From the NCBI RefSeq assembly GCF_000969905.1, contig NZ_CP009520.1:3100001-3164000 (forward strand): a DNA stretch of 64,000 bases, given 5' to 3'. This DNA comes from Methanosarcina vacuolata Z-761. GTDB taxonomy: Archaea > Halobacteriota > Methanosarcinia > Methanosarcinales > Methanosarcinaceae. A model generated the notes under the pieces. That model was not told where the DNA came from. It saw only the letters and a program-made list of their open reading frames with translations, and did no database searches. Both the position numbers and the translations under genes were made by a program. Position 1 is the stretch's first letter. Each line of letters begins with the position of its first letter. Positions 1 to 10,289 of the stretch are shown in pieces.

Positions 1-2
1 AT

Positions 3-1913
3 GAATCAAATTACAATTACAACGTGTATATGCGGGACATATCAACTTCCAAACAGACCAAAATTGCAGATGGAAACAGTCCTGACATATATAATAGCAG
101 GATAACATATGGTTATGAGGATACAGATGGGAGAACCATAGCTGTTTACGATATTAATACTAAGGAAACTACAAATGTACACTCTTCTAGCCAGATATTT
201 AGTCCCCGTATATACAGTAATAAAGTAATATGGTCAAACTTCTATTCCAGGGACGGATTTATTGAAATGTATGACCTTATTACCAAAAAAACCATAGATG
301 TTACCAGTGATAATACAGGTAATACCTTATATGGACCTGATGTCATTGCTGATGCGGGAGATGACACCGGTACTCATATTAACATAAACGGAGACAAAAT
401 CGTATATTCAAAATCTGGCGATGACCAGTTTGGTTATGCAGGTGTATACGTTTATGATATTCCTTCCGCAAAAAGCACTCAAGTCTACATTTATCCAAAA
501 GAGACTTACACTACACCTGATATATACGAGAACACTATTGTATGGGGAATAGACAGTAACCACGGTGGGGGAGCAGCTAACGATAGCGACAATAATGGTA
601 TCTATTTGAGTGATCTTTATTACATAAACACCTTGCTACCGGCAGCTGAATTTACTGCCAACGTAACTTCTGGAACTGCACCTTTAGTTGTGTTATTTAC
701 TGCCAGCGGCATTGATGGAGTTTCGGCTTCATGGCTCTGGGACTTTGGGGACGGAATTACCTCTAAAAATGAAATGAAGGCGACGCACACATTTACGAAA
801 CCTGGCACATATAACGTTACTCTAAAGGTAACCAGTGCCGCTGGCAATATTTCTATAGACAAAACGGGTTACATAAAGGTCACAAATTCGACCACTCCAG
901 AAACGGGGGTTCCGGTTGCAAATTTCAGTAGTAACGTTTCCGAGGGGTATGCTCCTCTGGAAGTACAGTTTAATGATTATTCCCAGAATGCAACCTCAAG
1001 GGCATGGGACTTCAATTCCGACGGAAATGCTGACTCAAGTGACCCGAATCCTGTTTATGTATATGAGACTCCTGGTACGTATTCTGTTAACCTGACAATC
1101 TATAATGCAAACGGTTTCTCTTACCTGATTAATACAATAACTGTACTGGAAAACAATTCCAGCGACGACAGTAACTCAAACAGTGACGGAAACAGCAAGA
1201 GCGGTGGTAGTAAAAGCAGTGGTAGCGGAGGTGGAGGAGGTGGTTCTCCTGAGCCTGCAAAAAACATTGAAGTAAAGGAACTTTCACAGGTGTTCATTAC
1301 AAATGGAAAAGAGGTAAAGTTTGATTTTACTAAGAATGCAACCTGCGTTGTTTCTGTGAACTTTGATGCAAAGAAGACTTTGGGCAAAACCACAACCACC
1401 GTAGAGATGTTAAAAGGAAAATCTTCTCTGGTTTCCGAATTACCCTCTGGAGAGATATACAAATCTTTTAATGTTTGGGTTGGGAATGGTGGAATTGCAA
1501 CCTCAAAGAACATAGAAAAACCGACCGTTTGTTTCAAGGTTGAAAAATCCTGGATTGAGGATAAAAAGATCGATCCAGCTTCAATCACCCTTAACAGTTA
1601 CAGAGAGAAAAAATGGGAACAGCTGGAGGTAGAACCATCAGGAAAAGATGACAAATTCCTGTATTTCACAGCAAAAACCCCGGAATTCTCTTCCTTTGCA
1701 ATAACAGGCACAGCAAAAAAAGCCTCTGATGAAACTGTGACAGAACCCCAGCCTGAGACAGAGACAGGAGCAGTTAATAATAACTATATAAATCAAAACG
1801 AGACTGGGAACGAAGGAACGGAAGCTGAACAAAAAATTACATCGACACCTGGATTTGAAATCGGTTTAGGAATAGCTTGTATCCTTAGCGTATTCCTTTA
1901 TAAACGTAAGTAA
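3..1913 (+). CDS. PKD-domain surface protein with PGF-CTERM anchor (5' end outside window)
   Basis: The reading frame is already open at base 3, ahead of the first ATG at 24, so the gene starts before the window. The N-terminal ~200 residues have beta-propeller/TolB-like repeats (recurring YDI/YDL and VWSN/IVWG strands). Two PKD domains follow, the first with the WDFGDG motif and the second with the variant WDFNSDGN. Next comes a Ser/Gly-rich linker, then a region resembling the PGF-pre-PGF domain. The C-terminus is a PGF-CTERM signal: TPGFEIGLG, a hydrophobic stretch, then KRK. From the family, such proteins are exported, cut and lipid-anchored by archaeosortase A in the S-layer. The ligand is unknown. 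Many N-x-S/T sequons fit a glycosylated surface protein. Confidence 0.85.
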   Translation, partial: ESNYNYNVYMRDISTSKQTKIADGNSPDIYNSRITYGYEDTDGRTIAVYDINTKETTNVHSSSQIFSPRIYSNKVIWSNFYSRDGFIEMYDLITKKTIDVTSDNTGNTLYGPDVIADAGDDTGTHININGDKIVYSKSGDDQFGYAGVYVYDIPSAKSTQVYIYPKETYTTPDIYENTIVWGIDSNHGGGAANDSDNNGIYLSDLYYINTLLPAAEFTANVTSGTAPLVVLFTASGIDGVSASWLWDFGDGITSKNEMKATHTFTKPGTYNVTLKVTSAAGNISIDKTGYIKVTNSTTPETGVPVANFSSNVSEGYAPLEVQFNDYSQNATSRAWDFNSDGNADSSDPNPVYVYETPGTYSVNLTIYNANGFSYLINTITVLENNSSDDSNSNSDGNSKSGGSKSSGSGGGGGGSPEPAKNIEVKELSQVFITNGKEVKFDFTKNATCVVSVNFDAKKTLGKTTTTVEMLKGKSSLVSELPSGEIYKSFNVWVGNGGIATSKNIEKPTVCFKVEKSWIEDKKIDPASITLNSYREKKWEQLEVEPSGKDDKFLYFTAKTPEFSSFAITGTAKKASDETVTEPQPETETGAVNNNYINQNETGNEGTEAEQKITSTPGFEIGLGIACILSVFLYKRK

Positions 1914-2352
1914 AAAAGCAGAATCTCAGTTCAATACTTAAGGCAACAGATGAGAGGATTAAACTCTCATTTTGTTCTTTTTGGTTCTTTAATCCTGGCA
2001 CATGGAGTTTTATCTATATATTTATATAATTATTATGTTAATCGATATTGAGATCTCAAATTTTATCATTCTAGTCCAGTGCAAATGAGAGGTTGTAACC
2101 TGTTACCTTAGGCTGAATAAAAAATGATATCTTCAGATACTCTGCAAAAACGAAATTGAAAATAGCAATAGTTTTATATTTAATAAATTTCTTGACAGTT
2201 TTTCGAAAACTTGGAAAAAATATTGTTTTAGGTTTTATTGTTTCAGGTTTGGTACTACAAAGCTGATGAGCTTTTTGTCAGATTTTAAGCCACTGCATCC
2301 ATAGCCGGATTTTCCTGTTTTTATAATCTTTTTGAACCCTCACTTTCTATTT
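1914..2352. other. Intergenic region with one terminator, otherwise featureless
   Basis: About 440 bp between convergent genes. Apart from the hairpin at 1950-1970 I see only A+T-rich DNA without a convincing frame. Confidence 0.6.
1950..1981 (+). terminator. Hairpin plus T-rich tail after the surface-protein gene
   Basis: A perfect 7 bp stem (ATGAGAG / CTCTCAT) with a 7 nt loop is followed by a T-rich run, 37 bp after the stop codon. The position and shape fit a terminator of the upstream gene. Confidence 0.5.
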
Positions 2353-2592
2353 TTACGGCCTTTCTTTTTTAGATATTTTACTTAAGGCCATCACAAGTGT
2401 TAAGACGAATATTATAGCAAGGAATATTATGTTTACGGGGCTGGTTAAATCTGAATAGTTATTGACAAAACCAGCAGTGAGAACATCAGTATTCCCAAGA
2501 CGTAGTCCGTAGTAGGCTCCTTCTATAATTAATACTATAAGTGATACTAAAATGGCTATTAGAAAACTGCGTATTATAGTGTCAGACTTCAT
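2353..2592 (-). CDS. Small two-TM membrane protein, unknown function
   Basis: 79 residues. There is a hydrophobic helix at about residues 8-28 and another at 52-70, with a basic KISKKERP tail, which predicts a two-pass membrane protein with short cytoplasmic ends. It lies about 160 bp downstream of the tubulin-like/GTPase operon on the same strand, so it could be a last member or a separate gene. No family is recognised. It is kept because its hydrophobic pattern is protein-like and no better frame overlaps it. Confidence 0.5.
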   Translation of the reverse strand: MKSDTIIRSFLIAILVSLIVLIIEGAYYGLRLGNTDVLTAGFVNNYSDLTSPVNIIFLAIIFVLTLVMALSKISKKERP

Positions 2593-2749
2593 TCTTGATC
2601 AGCTTTATAACTACACACTGGAATATAAATACGTTTATTTCAGCCGGGTACTCTGCGGGTTTGCCTGGGAGAGTGAAACTTTCCACGAACAGCAGAAAGT
2701 TAAGCTATACTTTGGTCATGGGCAATGTATGGCTGGAACCCGTTGTAAA

Positions 2750-4345
2750 TTATGAAAAAATGGAAAGTAAGTAATCAAAAGCCTTCTCTAAATAAAGAAA
2801 TAAAGATGGGGCTAAATAGATATAAAAATAAGATGCAGTTATGATGATTATAAACAGAGCACTAGTATAAAAAATTATTCTGATATTCCTGCTTTTCTTC
2901 CCTTGTTTTAGTGTTTTTTTTGTTTTCAGGTAGTCTGTACCTTGAATTTGATCCAGATTTTCAGCTTCGTCTTCACTTAGCTTTAAAACAAAATCATTTT
3001 TTTTGATACTAACCAGATCTTCGATCAAAGTCCCGAGAAGGATTCTTCCTTCATCTTTTGGCTTTGGAGGCGCTTCAGCGGCAATGAACTTTAAAAAGCT
3101 AATTTTGTCTGAATATTCAAATAGTTCTAGTGCCTTTTTAATTTCTTCCTTAAAAGATTTGTACTTAGAATTTTTTAAAGAGTTCTGTGCCCGCCTGCCA
3201 CCTAAATTGTTTAGAGATGATTTCTCCAGTGAGGTATTACTAAAGAGCAAATTAAACAGGTCTTCATCATGTTCTTTGTATATACCTATTATAAGGTCTT
3301 TAATTGGGCCTTCAATATATACATTATTTGAGATTAATACTTTATAAAGATCTTTTTTACATTCTGGAGATTCAATTTTGTTATATATATCTAAGAGAAC
3401 CTTTTTAATAATGGAATTACTGATATCAGCAGGTTTTTTGACTAACCCTTGAAATATTTCAACTTTCTCTTTATCCTCAAATTCGTTTAAAACTAGATCA
3501 GAAGGACTACGATAATGCAACGAGTCATTTAATATTTTATTTACAACAGGGCTTATAAAGTCTGATTGAGTTTGACTTCCTTTTGAATGAGAAGTTTTAT
3601 CTTTTAAGGGTTCTTTACTCAGGTCTTTATAAAAATCCCATAATTCTGATTCAGAAGATTTTCTGTATTTTCCGTTTTCTCCGATCTCAAAATCTGGGTT
3701 CGGTTTCATCAAACTAATAGATACTTCCGTCTCCGAAGGATACTGAGAAACATCTACACTAAACGTATATCTATACCTTAATCTTTCAATTAATCTAATA
3801 ATTAAGGAAAGACCACTACTGAGGTCCGAGACCTTAACTGATACTTTTCTGCCAGCAAGAATCTTACCTGCTGTGTATTCTAAAACATCATCATTTATCT
3901 GAATTTCTCTTATATTTATAAAATCCTTTTCATCCCAAAGCCCTACTAACCTGTATTTCTTCAAATCTAGTCTCTCTACCTCAGATTCGACACCTTCATA
4001 TAACTGCTTTAATGACTGAATATCAGAAAATTGCTTTAATAACTGAATATCAGAATTAACTCTATTTTCGGAATGTAAATTTTTGTAGACCTGAATGAAC
4101 ACAATTCTTTCTTCTCTTCCATTATCAGTTTTTACACTCAAACTACATCCCAAAATTACTTCGTTTCCGTATTCTTTTGACTTTAAATAGAAAGCACTCC
4201 TTTTTGTATCAAGCTGCGTTGCCAGTTCAGTGTATTGTCCAAAAAGTATATTGCCTTTTAATAGCTGGCCCGTTGAATTATATATCCCGTAAGGAGCAAA
4301 ATCCTTTGGAGTTCCTTCAAGAGGATTAGAAGCTGAATTTTTCAA
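2750..4345 (-). CDS. Tail-anchored protein of the tubulin-like/GTPase operon, unknown function
   Basis: About 531 residues. The frame is open to a TTG at 4354, but three TTG codons follow a GGAGGG Shine-Dalgarno. The third (4345) has normal spacing and is chosen here. Most of the protein is soluble, alpha-helical and charged (KDLYK, LDIYNKIESPECKK). The last ~40 residues hold a hydrophobic helix (FYTSALFIIIITASYF) and a second amphipathic one, so it is probably a C-tail-anchored membrane protein. It overlaps the GTPase gene upstream by 20-29 bp and is the last gene of the operon. I recognise no domain. By position it is probably a partner or effector of the GTPase. Confidence 0.7.
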   Translation of the reverse strand: MKNSASNPLEGTPKDFAPYGIYNSTGQLLKGNILFGQYTELATQLDTKRSAFYLKSKEYGNEVILGCSLSVKTDNGREERIVFIQVYKNLHSENRVNSDIQLLKQFSDIQSLKQLYEGVESEVERLDLKKYRLVGLWDEKDFINIREIQINDDVLEYTAGKILAGRKVSVKVSDLSSGLSLIIRLIERLRYRYTFSVDVSQYPSETEVSISLMKPNPDFEIGENGKYRKSSESELWDFYKDLSKEPLKDKTSHSKGSQTQSDFISPVVNKILNDSLHYRSPSDLVLNEFEDKEKVEIFQGLVKKPADISNSIIKKVLLDIYNKIESPECKKDLYKVLISNNVYIEGPIKDLIIGIYKEHDEDLFNLLFSNTSLEKSSLNNLGGRRAQNSLKNSKYKSFKEEIKKALELFEYSDKISFLKFIAAEAPPKPKDEGRILLGTLIEDLVSIKKNDFVLKLSEDEAENLDQIQGTDYLKTKKTLKQGKKSRNIRIIFYTSALFIIIITASYFYIYLAPSLFLYLEKAFDYLLSIFS

Positions 4346-5804
4346 TCTCAACAACCCTCCAGGGATTTATTTTTAGACATTTTTGTTGCGTTTCTGCATC
4401 CCCATATCCCATAATCTGAGGTTTCATGGTTGCATCCACACTAACGGTGTACATATAGATCGGTATTTTTTCTGATTTATTCACAATTTCCTTGAATGTG
4501 TTAATTTCATAAAACATTTTATATATTTTATGTTCTATATCTTCCGCTTCTTTTGAGTTTTCAAGAATCTGAGAGAGGTCCTCGAACTTATCAGTCTTAG
4601 TTACTACAATCGCATACGATTTCTCATCCCCAAATGTACTGATGATATGTGAGTATTGACCGAAAAGTTTTGTCAAATTATGTTTACCATCACCATCACG
4701 GAAATTAACGATATAATCCCCATCCACAAGGAAAATGATTTTACCTGCATTTACTAAACTTTTATATATATGGGCAAAAACAACTTTCTCCACAGACTGT
4801 GCAAAGTTATCAGGATTAGATTTTTGCAATTCCGTTACATAACTCATATCTTCTATTTTATTATTCAGTTCGACAGTTTCTGTACCGAAACTGTCGTGAA
4901 GGTCATCAATTGTTTTCTGATATATAGTTGAGTCAAAATCTTTTGTATGTTCTCCCCCATAGTCGATAAATTTCATTCTTACAGGCTTAAATCCTTTTTT
5001 ACCTGATAACTTATATAGTGCAAGATCTGTCCGGAGGTTGCTTTTTGGTAGTTCTCCGTTTTCCAGAGCAGCGAGCATATTTCCAATCTTTAAACTTTCT
5101 TTGTTTTTTTCCGATACAATAAATTCTTTTCTTTCACCTCCTAAAAAAGCTATGAACTGATCATATAACGCAAGCAGCAATAATGTTTTTCCCGATCCTG
5201 ATGGACCATATACAAATACATCATAAGCCCTTATACCGTGAATGGTCTCCTTCAAAAGGAACAAAAATATAAACAAAATTACTATTAAAAATATAAATTT
5301 TGAAATCTCGTTTTGTGGGATTTCTTGAAAAGACTCATTCATAGTAGTAAAAGCTCGAATGATTAGATATAATGAGGTAAATACAAAAAAGGCCATGATC
5401 AACCGACGTAAATACATCGCAAGTCTGTCAAAGGAATTTTTAAAATATGAATAAAAACTTAGGTATCCACCTTCTAACATTCCAAGTATGAATCCGTCAA
5501 CAAGTAAAAATCCACTTACGTAAAAGACATACAAAAATGGCAAGAACACTGAAAGTAAGAAAATTCCTCCAATTATGGAGTTTCGCTCAAGAATCATCCC
5601 AATTGCACTGGAAATAAAAGATGCTACGAGAAAACTGAGAGTGAGCTTTACGTACCATTTTGTATCTGCTATCCAGTAGGACCTACTCATATATAAAAAA
5701 ATAAGAGATAGGAGAAACCCAACTAAAACAAAAATAATTTCTAAATTTGTATTATTTATAGTGATGTCCAGGCCTAAAACTGTACCTTTTTTACTTATTC
5801 TCAA
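4326..5804 (-). CDS. Polytopic membrane protein with cytoplasmic P-loop GTPase domain
   Basis: 492 residues with a TTG start that overlaps the tubulin-like gene by 14 bp. The N-terminal half has about five membrane segments (roughly 22-40, 55-72, 78-100, 134-152, 168-186). Then follows a GTPase-like domain: G1/Walker A GPSGSGKT at 200-207, a G3-like DYGGE at 281-285 and G4 TKTD at 402-405. The domain therefore reads as a GTPase of the TRAFAC type held at the membrane. Makarova and Koonin (2010) predicted a distinct GTPase in operons with a divergent FtsZ-like family, which matches this neighbourhood. Role by inference: a nucleotide-dependent membrane partner of the tubulin-like protein. Confidence 0.75.
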   Translation of the reverse strand: MRISKKGTVLGLDITINNTNLEIIFVLVGFLLSLIFLYMSRSYWIADTKWYVKLTLSFLVASFISSAIGMILERNSIIGGIFLLSVFLPFLYVFYVSGFLLVDGFILGMLEGGYLSFYSYFKNSFDRLAMYLRRLIMAFFVFTSLYLIIRAFTTMNESFQEIPQNEISKFIFLIVILFIFLFLLKETIHGIRAYDVFVYGPSGSGKTLLLLALYDQFIAFLGGERKEFIVSEKNKESLKIGNMLAALENGELPKSNLRTDLALYKLSGKKGFKPVRMKFIDYGGEHTKDFDSTIYQKTIDDLHDSFGTETVELNNKIEDMSYVTELQKSNPDNFAQSVEKVVFAHIYKSLVNAGKIIFLVDGDYIVNFRDGDGKHNLTKLFGQYSHIISTFGDEKSYAIVVTKTDKFEDLSQILENSKEAEDIEHKIYKMFYEINTFKEIVNKSEKIPIYMYTVSVDATMKPQIMGYGDAETQQKCLKINPWRVVEIEKFSF

Positions 5805-8800
5805 GTTTCAAGGCCTCCTTTAATGGCTTCACTTCATAAAGGTTCTTGATTTGCTGGGGTATTTCCTCTATCCTTTCATTATTTGCAATATTTCCTGCTT
5901 CTTCTGGACTTAAGAGAACATTTCGAGTTATGTATTTTCCATCCTGAAGTTTGAGGACGTGATGCAGGATATTTTCCTTATTCTTTGCATAAATTTCCCA
6001 GTACCCTCCTCCAGCTACAAGTGGGTAAATATTGTCAAGAAAACTTGATGCGGCAAAAAAGGTAAGAGCAATCTCCCAGGGTTTCGTATGTCCGTGAGTA
6101 GTAAACAGGGAATCATTGGGATGCTGCAAAGACAGGCTCTGATTGATATCTACGCCGATCTTGCTCTTCATGAGTTCAGAACGTACATATCCGGAGGTGG
6201 ATGATACAACTAAAGCAGCTTTATCAAAAGTCCATCTTTCGGTATCAGTTAGTGAAATTTTTAAATAATTTACTCCAAGTGTTCTACTGTCAAATAAATT
6301 CTGATATTTGGCTCTTGCAAGGTTTATGAGTTTGTCAAGCTCTGATTTTCCGTTCGTATCCATGTCAAGGTTGCCCATATCAGATTTGTCTTCCACAAGA
6401 GACAGTATCTGGGGGTTAACACTTCCAAGTTTAGTTTTGTATATGCCATTCGTCGTTGCAATATCTATTTTTTTATTGATGTTCTCAAAATGTTCATAGA
6501 AAGAATCATAATGTCGAACGAAAGCTGCCCGGGTTGAATATGTTTCGTTCATGGAGACATCGACTTTTTCAAGCATATTCCGCTGAAGGTTCTTTTCTTT
6601 GAGTTCTCCCTCCAGACCTTCTTTGTATTCAGATAGCTCTTCCTTCTTTTTGAAGTAGCTAGCATCTTCCAGATAGAGATCTCTCAGATACTCTCGCAAA
6701 GATTTCCTGATTTTTGCCTTGTCATCGGATATGAATATTTCATCTAGTTTTTCAGTGCTTATATTATTATTAAGATCAGTAAATATAAAATTATTTATAT
6801 GTTCTCGAAGTTCATCATTCTTTTTAATTAAATCTATAGTCAAAAAATTATCCGGTATGACTATAGTAAAGGGGGGATCGAGACGAATACCCCATTGTTT
6901 TTTATTTAAATTGATATAATCTTCTGCTTTTCCAGCTTCTTGTTTATATTTATTTTTCAGTGCCTGTTTGTTCCCTAATATAAGCCTACGAAAGCTGAAC
7001 TTTTCAACTTCTTCGGACATATAGTTATAAAAATAATAATTAGTGATAGCATCAATAAATTTACTTAGGTTTTCAAGATCATATTCATTATCTTTTGAGA
7101 CTGCCTCAATTTCTGTTTTAATATTTTTAGTGCCTGCAGATAAAAACCAATTATTTTTATCTCTCCCCACAACTTTCCCGGTGCTCAGTTTTTCTATATA
7201 TTCATCTAATATTTCTTTCAACTTTCGTTCTTTATCAGGAAGGTATTTGATATTCCTGTTGGTTTGCGCATAGACCCCAAGGTCACTATCGATATCGTTT
7301 AAGATATTATTGATGTTTTCATCTACTCCGGTGGAAACAGAATCTAACTCAGCTATATCTTGCTTGTTGACCTTCAGCTTCGTATTCAGAGTTTGAATTT
7401 CCTGACTCTTAGCGTTCAGCGCTCCATGAAGAGGAGAGATTTCCAGTTTTCCTTTCAGGATATTGATCATTACAGACCTGCACTCTTCATTCTCAACAAC
7501 TGCAACCCGTTTGAATAAACTTGCAGTTTTTTCGAGCGTCTCGAGAGCTTCTGGAATCAAGCGGAATAATTTTTTATCGGTTTCATCTTTGAGTTCAGGT
7601 GGCGTAACGCCTTGAGTGGAATACTTAGCTCGTGAAATATAAGACGTCAGTTCATTATATGTTCCAATCTCATCAAATTGAATATCTGAAATATTATAGC
7701 CAATGAATGTCTTTATATTTTCCACGCTGTGGTACCTGAGCCGTTCTGCGATGTCGTTTGTCCATACTCTTATGATATTTTCACACTCGGTTTTTAGGAA
7801 CCCAAAGACTTCAGTCGTTGGAGCGGATTCTCCATTTATATTGAACTTAATAAGGAGCCCTTCAACAGCCTCGTTTATTTTTTTCCTTGCAACAACAATC
7901 TCCCCGAGTTCGTCAACAATCTGGCTGTACCGCTTCTTTAATTTCCTAAGTTCTTCTACGGGATATTCGATTACATGCGAATCAGCAAACAGAAAAGATG
8001 AATAGGGCTTTCTTGTGTCACATAGGTGAATATCACTGTTCTCTATATGGAAGAAGTTAATGAGAATCTGCGGGAAGACAGAATCAAAGTCACCTACGGC
8101 TTCTAACTCATGCTGTCCGTTGGCATATTCCGTGGGACCCAGGGTTGTAAATATTATATGATCGAAAAGGTTCTCATCACGAAACACATTTAAGTATTCA
8201 AGCTCTGTAAGAGAAATGGCAGCATTAAGCTGTTCTTTTTTTCCTTCTTTTGTTGTTGGAAGCACTGCAAAGAGATATATTTTATTTTCCTGTTTTTTCT
8301 TGATATATCTTGCAAGATCTATGAACATGCCTGAGCCAGTACCTCCCCCGACCCCTACTATAATAGCTGTGGCTTCAGTAGTCGAAAATGTTGGAAATCC
8401 ATTCGACTGCCCTTCACTCAGAACTTTATACAGAATAGCTTTTGAGACAGCCCTTCTGCGATGCACACCACCCCCGAAGTCGTCCATGATGAAGGGATCA
8501 ATACCTTTCAGGCCCTGGAAGGTAACTCCATTTTCGGGATCATTCAACCACCAGGTATTGATCGAGCGGAATCCCTTTATGCTCGCTGAAACTTTAGAGC
8601 TGGTTAAATCGGATACATTTGTAACATTTGCAAGTTCTGGCAGATAGTAGGATTTAAATTCGATGTTTCCCGCGCTCTCCAACTTATTTACTTTCGCCAT
8701 GATTTTTGTTGCCAGCTCCTCATCTATTTCAGATTCATTGGCGTCCGTATCCATTGTATAAATTTTAAGTTTGTTTCTGCCCTTAGAGTAGTAGTGGAGC

Positions 8801-8916
8801 AACCAATCATAATCGCATATCTCACGAGCAAGTTTTTTTCCGCATCCTCCCAAACCTATGATTGTTAGATTAGTAGGATATTTTAAAGATTGCCTTGAGT
8901 CGTCCATGTCTGTCAT
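5791..8916 (-). CDS. Large divergent tubulin/FtsZ-like protein
   Basis: 1041 residues, far longer than FtsZ (~350-400). The GTP-binding fold shows as GLGGCGKKL at 21-29 (N-terminal nucleotide loop), MDTDANE near 55-61, and the tubulin signature GVGGGTGSG at 188-196. Beyond residue ~400 come long helical and coiled-coil regions (about 470-560 and 740-800) and a C-terminal domain with no recognised family. It has no transmembrane helix. It overlaps its neighbours on both sides (4 bp upstream, 14 bp downstream), so it is translationally coupled. Sequence and context fit the FtsZ-like family proposed for membrane remodelling. Polymerisation is inferred, not seen; the FtsZ T7-loop motif NxDxxD is not obvious. 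Confidence 0.8.
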   Translation of the reverse strand: MTDMDDSRQSLKYPTNLTIIGLGGCGKKLAREICDYDWLLHYYSKGRNKLKIYTMDTDANESEIDEELATKIMAKVNKLESAGNIEFKSYYLPELANVTNVSDLTSSKVSASIKGFRSINTWWLNDPENGVTFQGLKGIDPFIMDDFGGGVHRRRAVSKAILYKVLSEGQSNGFPTFSTTEATAIIVGVGGGTGSGMFIDLARYIKKKQENKIYLFAVLPTTKEGKKEQLNAAISLTELEYLNVFRDENLFDHIIFTTLGPTEYANGQHELEAVGDFDSVFPQILINFFHIENSDIHLCDTRKPYSSFLFADSHVIEYPVEELRKLKKRYSQIVDELGEIVVARKKINEAVEGLLIKFNINGESAPTTEVFGFLKTECENIIRVWTNDIAERLRYHSVENIKTFIGYNISDIQFDEIGTYNELTSYISRAKYSTQGVTPPELKDETDKKLFRLIPEALETLEKTASLFKRVAVVENEECRSVMINILKGKLEISPLHGALNAKSQEIQTLNTKLKVNKQDIAELDSVSTGVDENINNILNDIDSDLGVYAQTNRNIKYLPDKERKLKEILDEYIEKLSTGKVVGRDKNNWFLSAGTKNIKTEIEAVSKDNEYDLENLSKFIDAITNYYFYNYMSEEVEKFSFRRLILGNKQALKNKYKQEAGKAEDYINLNKKQWGIRLDPPFTIVIPDNFLTIDLIKKNDELREHINNFIFTDLNNNISTEKLDEIFISDDKAKIRKSLREYLRDLYLEDASYFKKKEELSEYKEGLEGELKEKNLQRNMLEKVDVSMNETYSTRAAFVRHYDSFYEHFENINKKIDIATTNGIYKTKLGSVNPQILSLVEDKSDMGNLDMDTNGKSELDKLINLARAKYQNLFDSRTLGVNYLKISLTDTERWTFDKAALVVSSTSGYVRSELMKSKIGVDINQSLSLQHPNDSLFTTHGHTKPWEIALTFFAASSFLDNIYPLVAGGGYWEIYAKNKENILHHVLKLQDGKYITRNVLLSPEEAGNIANNERIEEIPQQIKNLYEVKPLKEALKLENK

Positions 8917-9629
8917 TCGATAACCTCTCGGCTGTTATTCATTCTTATACCGATTATAATACCGATTATTAGGCCCGCACCCACACCTATAATAAGCCAC
9001 CAGTATGAAGGCCATTCATCATCTTCAGTCAAATGATCAGCAAGTGTTTTTGACTCTGTAACAAGTCCTTTGTCGTGAAGGTCCTGCAGATAGGTCTTGA
9101 AAAAAGGGTCATCTATTTTATTTATTTGTTCTCTGAATGATTCAACTTCCGGAAGTGAAATTTCGAAGGGGCGTGTTTCCACGCTTTCGATCTGATCTCC
9201 TTTGCTATTTATAAGCGTGATTCTATCATAAGCATAGCCCGTATTTTTTTTATATTTAATGAGTGTTACACCATCATACTGTTTTTCTTCAGATATATGC
9301 GGAATTTGCCCTTTAATATTAACAACGATTTTTGTTGTGCTTTCATTAACCGGGAAATCGAATTTGTTGGAGTCACTTGTAACTTTTAAATTTGTGATAT
9401 TATATAAATGAGAATTATCAATTTTAACCAAATCTGTGTCAAAAGATATGTAATCTGCAGCTGGTGAAATATTATTTATTGTTAGTGTATAATTTATTAC
9501 CTGTCCCTCTGAAACTTTATCTTGTGTTTGACCGTTAATCTCAACATTTGTTGCTAATGCTGTACTTCCAAGAAGTAAAAGTAAGAACAGTGATAAAAAT
9601 AAGTAGTTTACACTCTTGAACGATTTCAT
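8913..9629 (-). CDS. Secreted single-pass membrane protein heading the tubulin-like operon
   Basis: 238 residues. A clear signal peptide (KSVNYLFLSLFLLLLLGSTALA, cut near residue 26) is followed by an extracellular beta-rich domain with several N-x-S/T sequons. A C-terminal membrane helix (WWLIIGVGAGLIIGIIIGI, about 209-227) and a short basic cytoplasmic tail end the protein. It overlaps the tubulin-like gene by ATGA. No known family is recognised; the beta pattern resembles DUF11/CARDB-like surface domains. It is probably the outward-facing part of the apparatus, linking the cell exterior to the cytoplasmic filament and GTPase. Confidence 0.75.
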   Translation of the reverse strand: MKSFKSVNYLFLSLFLLLLLGSTALATNVEINGQTQDKVSEGQVINYTLTINNISPAADYISFDTDLVKIDNSHLYNITNLKVTSDSNKFDFPVNESTTKIVVNIKGQIPHISEEKQYDGVTLIKYKKNTGYAYDRITLINSKGDQIESVETRPFEISLPEVESFREQINKIDDPFFKTYLQDLHDKGLVTESKTLADHLTEDDEWPSYWWLIIGVGAGLIIGIIIGIRMNNSREVIE

Positions 9630-10289
9630 TTTTTATTACACCGTCGCTTTAAATTATTCAACAATAGATTTTCTATTAAACAGTTAGAATATTGAAGTCT
9701 TTTTAATTAAATATTTGTTTAAATATTAATATATTATAACTTACACATTTATCGTAAACATGGTAAATATTTAGGTATTAACAAGAATGATAGTCATAAA
9801 CTAAACATTAAGAAATGCAGTTAATCAGTAGAGTCTAATTTCTCATTCGGATATATAACTCAAACCAATGGTAAACCACTGAAAAAGCAGACCAGGAAGA
9901 ATAAGAGCACAGAGATTTCAGTACTCTCAATGGTTATAAAGTCTGAATTGAGTCTTTTCCATGCCCGTTGGTGTTTCTACTTATAAATTTGGATTATAGT
10001 GTTTAACTGTGTATTAATTTGTGCATTGACTATAAATAGTTTACACTATTGAGTGACCTTATTAACTCACAACTTTACCAACAGTTAAATACACATTGGC
10101 AGTCTGTACTGGATTTCACCTGACATTTCGCAAATATTTTTAAGAAAATAACATTATTCTGCAATTATTCAGCCTGAGTAAAACAACATCCGATTCGCAT
10201 AAAGTATGACCTATCCAGATCCATTTCATTTAAGGTTTAAACAAGTGTTGAACTATTTATTTAAATGAAAGAACAAAAAATGACCTCTT
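9630..10289. other. Divergent promoter region with an imperfect inverted repeat
   Basis: 660 bp of A+T-rich DNA between divergent genes, without a convincing coding frame. An imperfect inverted repeat pairs GTGTTTAACTGT (9999-10010) with ACAGTTAAATACAC (10081-10094). Promoters for both the tubulin-like operon and the amidotransferase must lie here, but I could not assign TATA boxes with confidence. Confidence 0.4.

Noticed and set aside
2552-2755. 67-codon plus-strand frame
   Set aside because: It overlaps the minus-strand small membrane-protein gene and its leader; amino-acid content is not protein-like.
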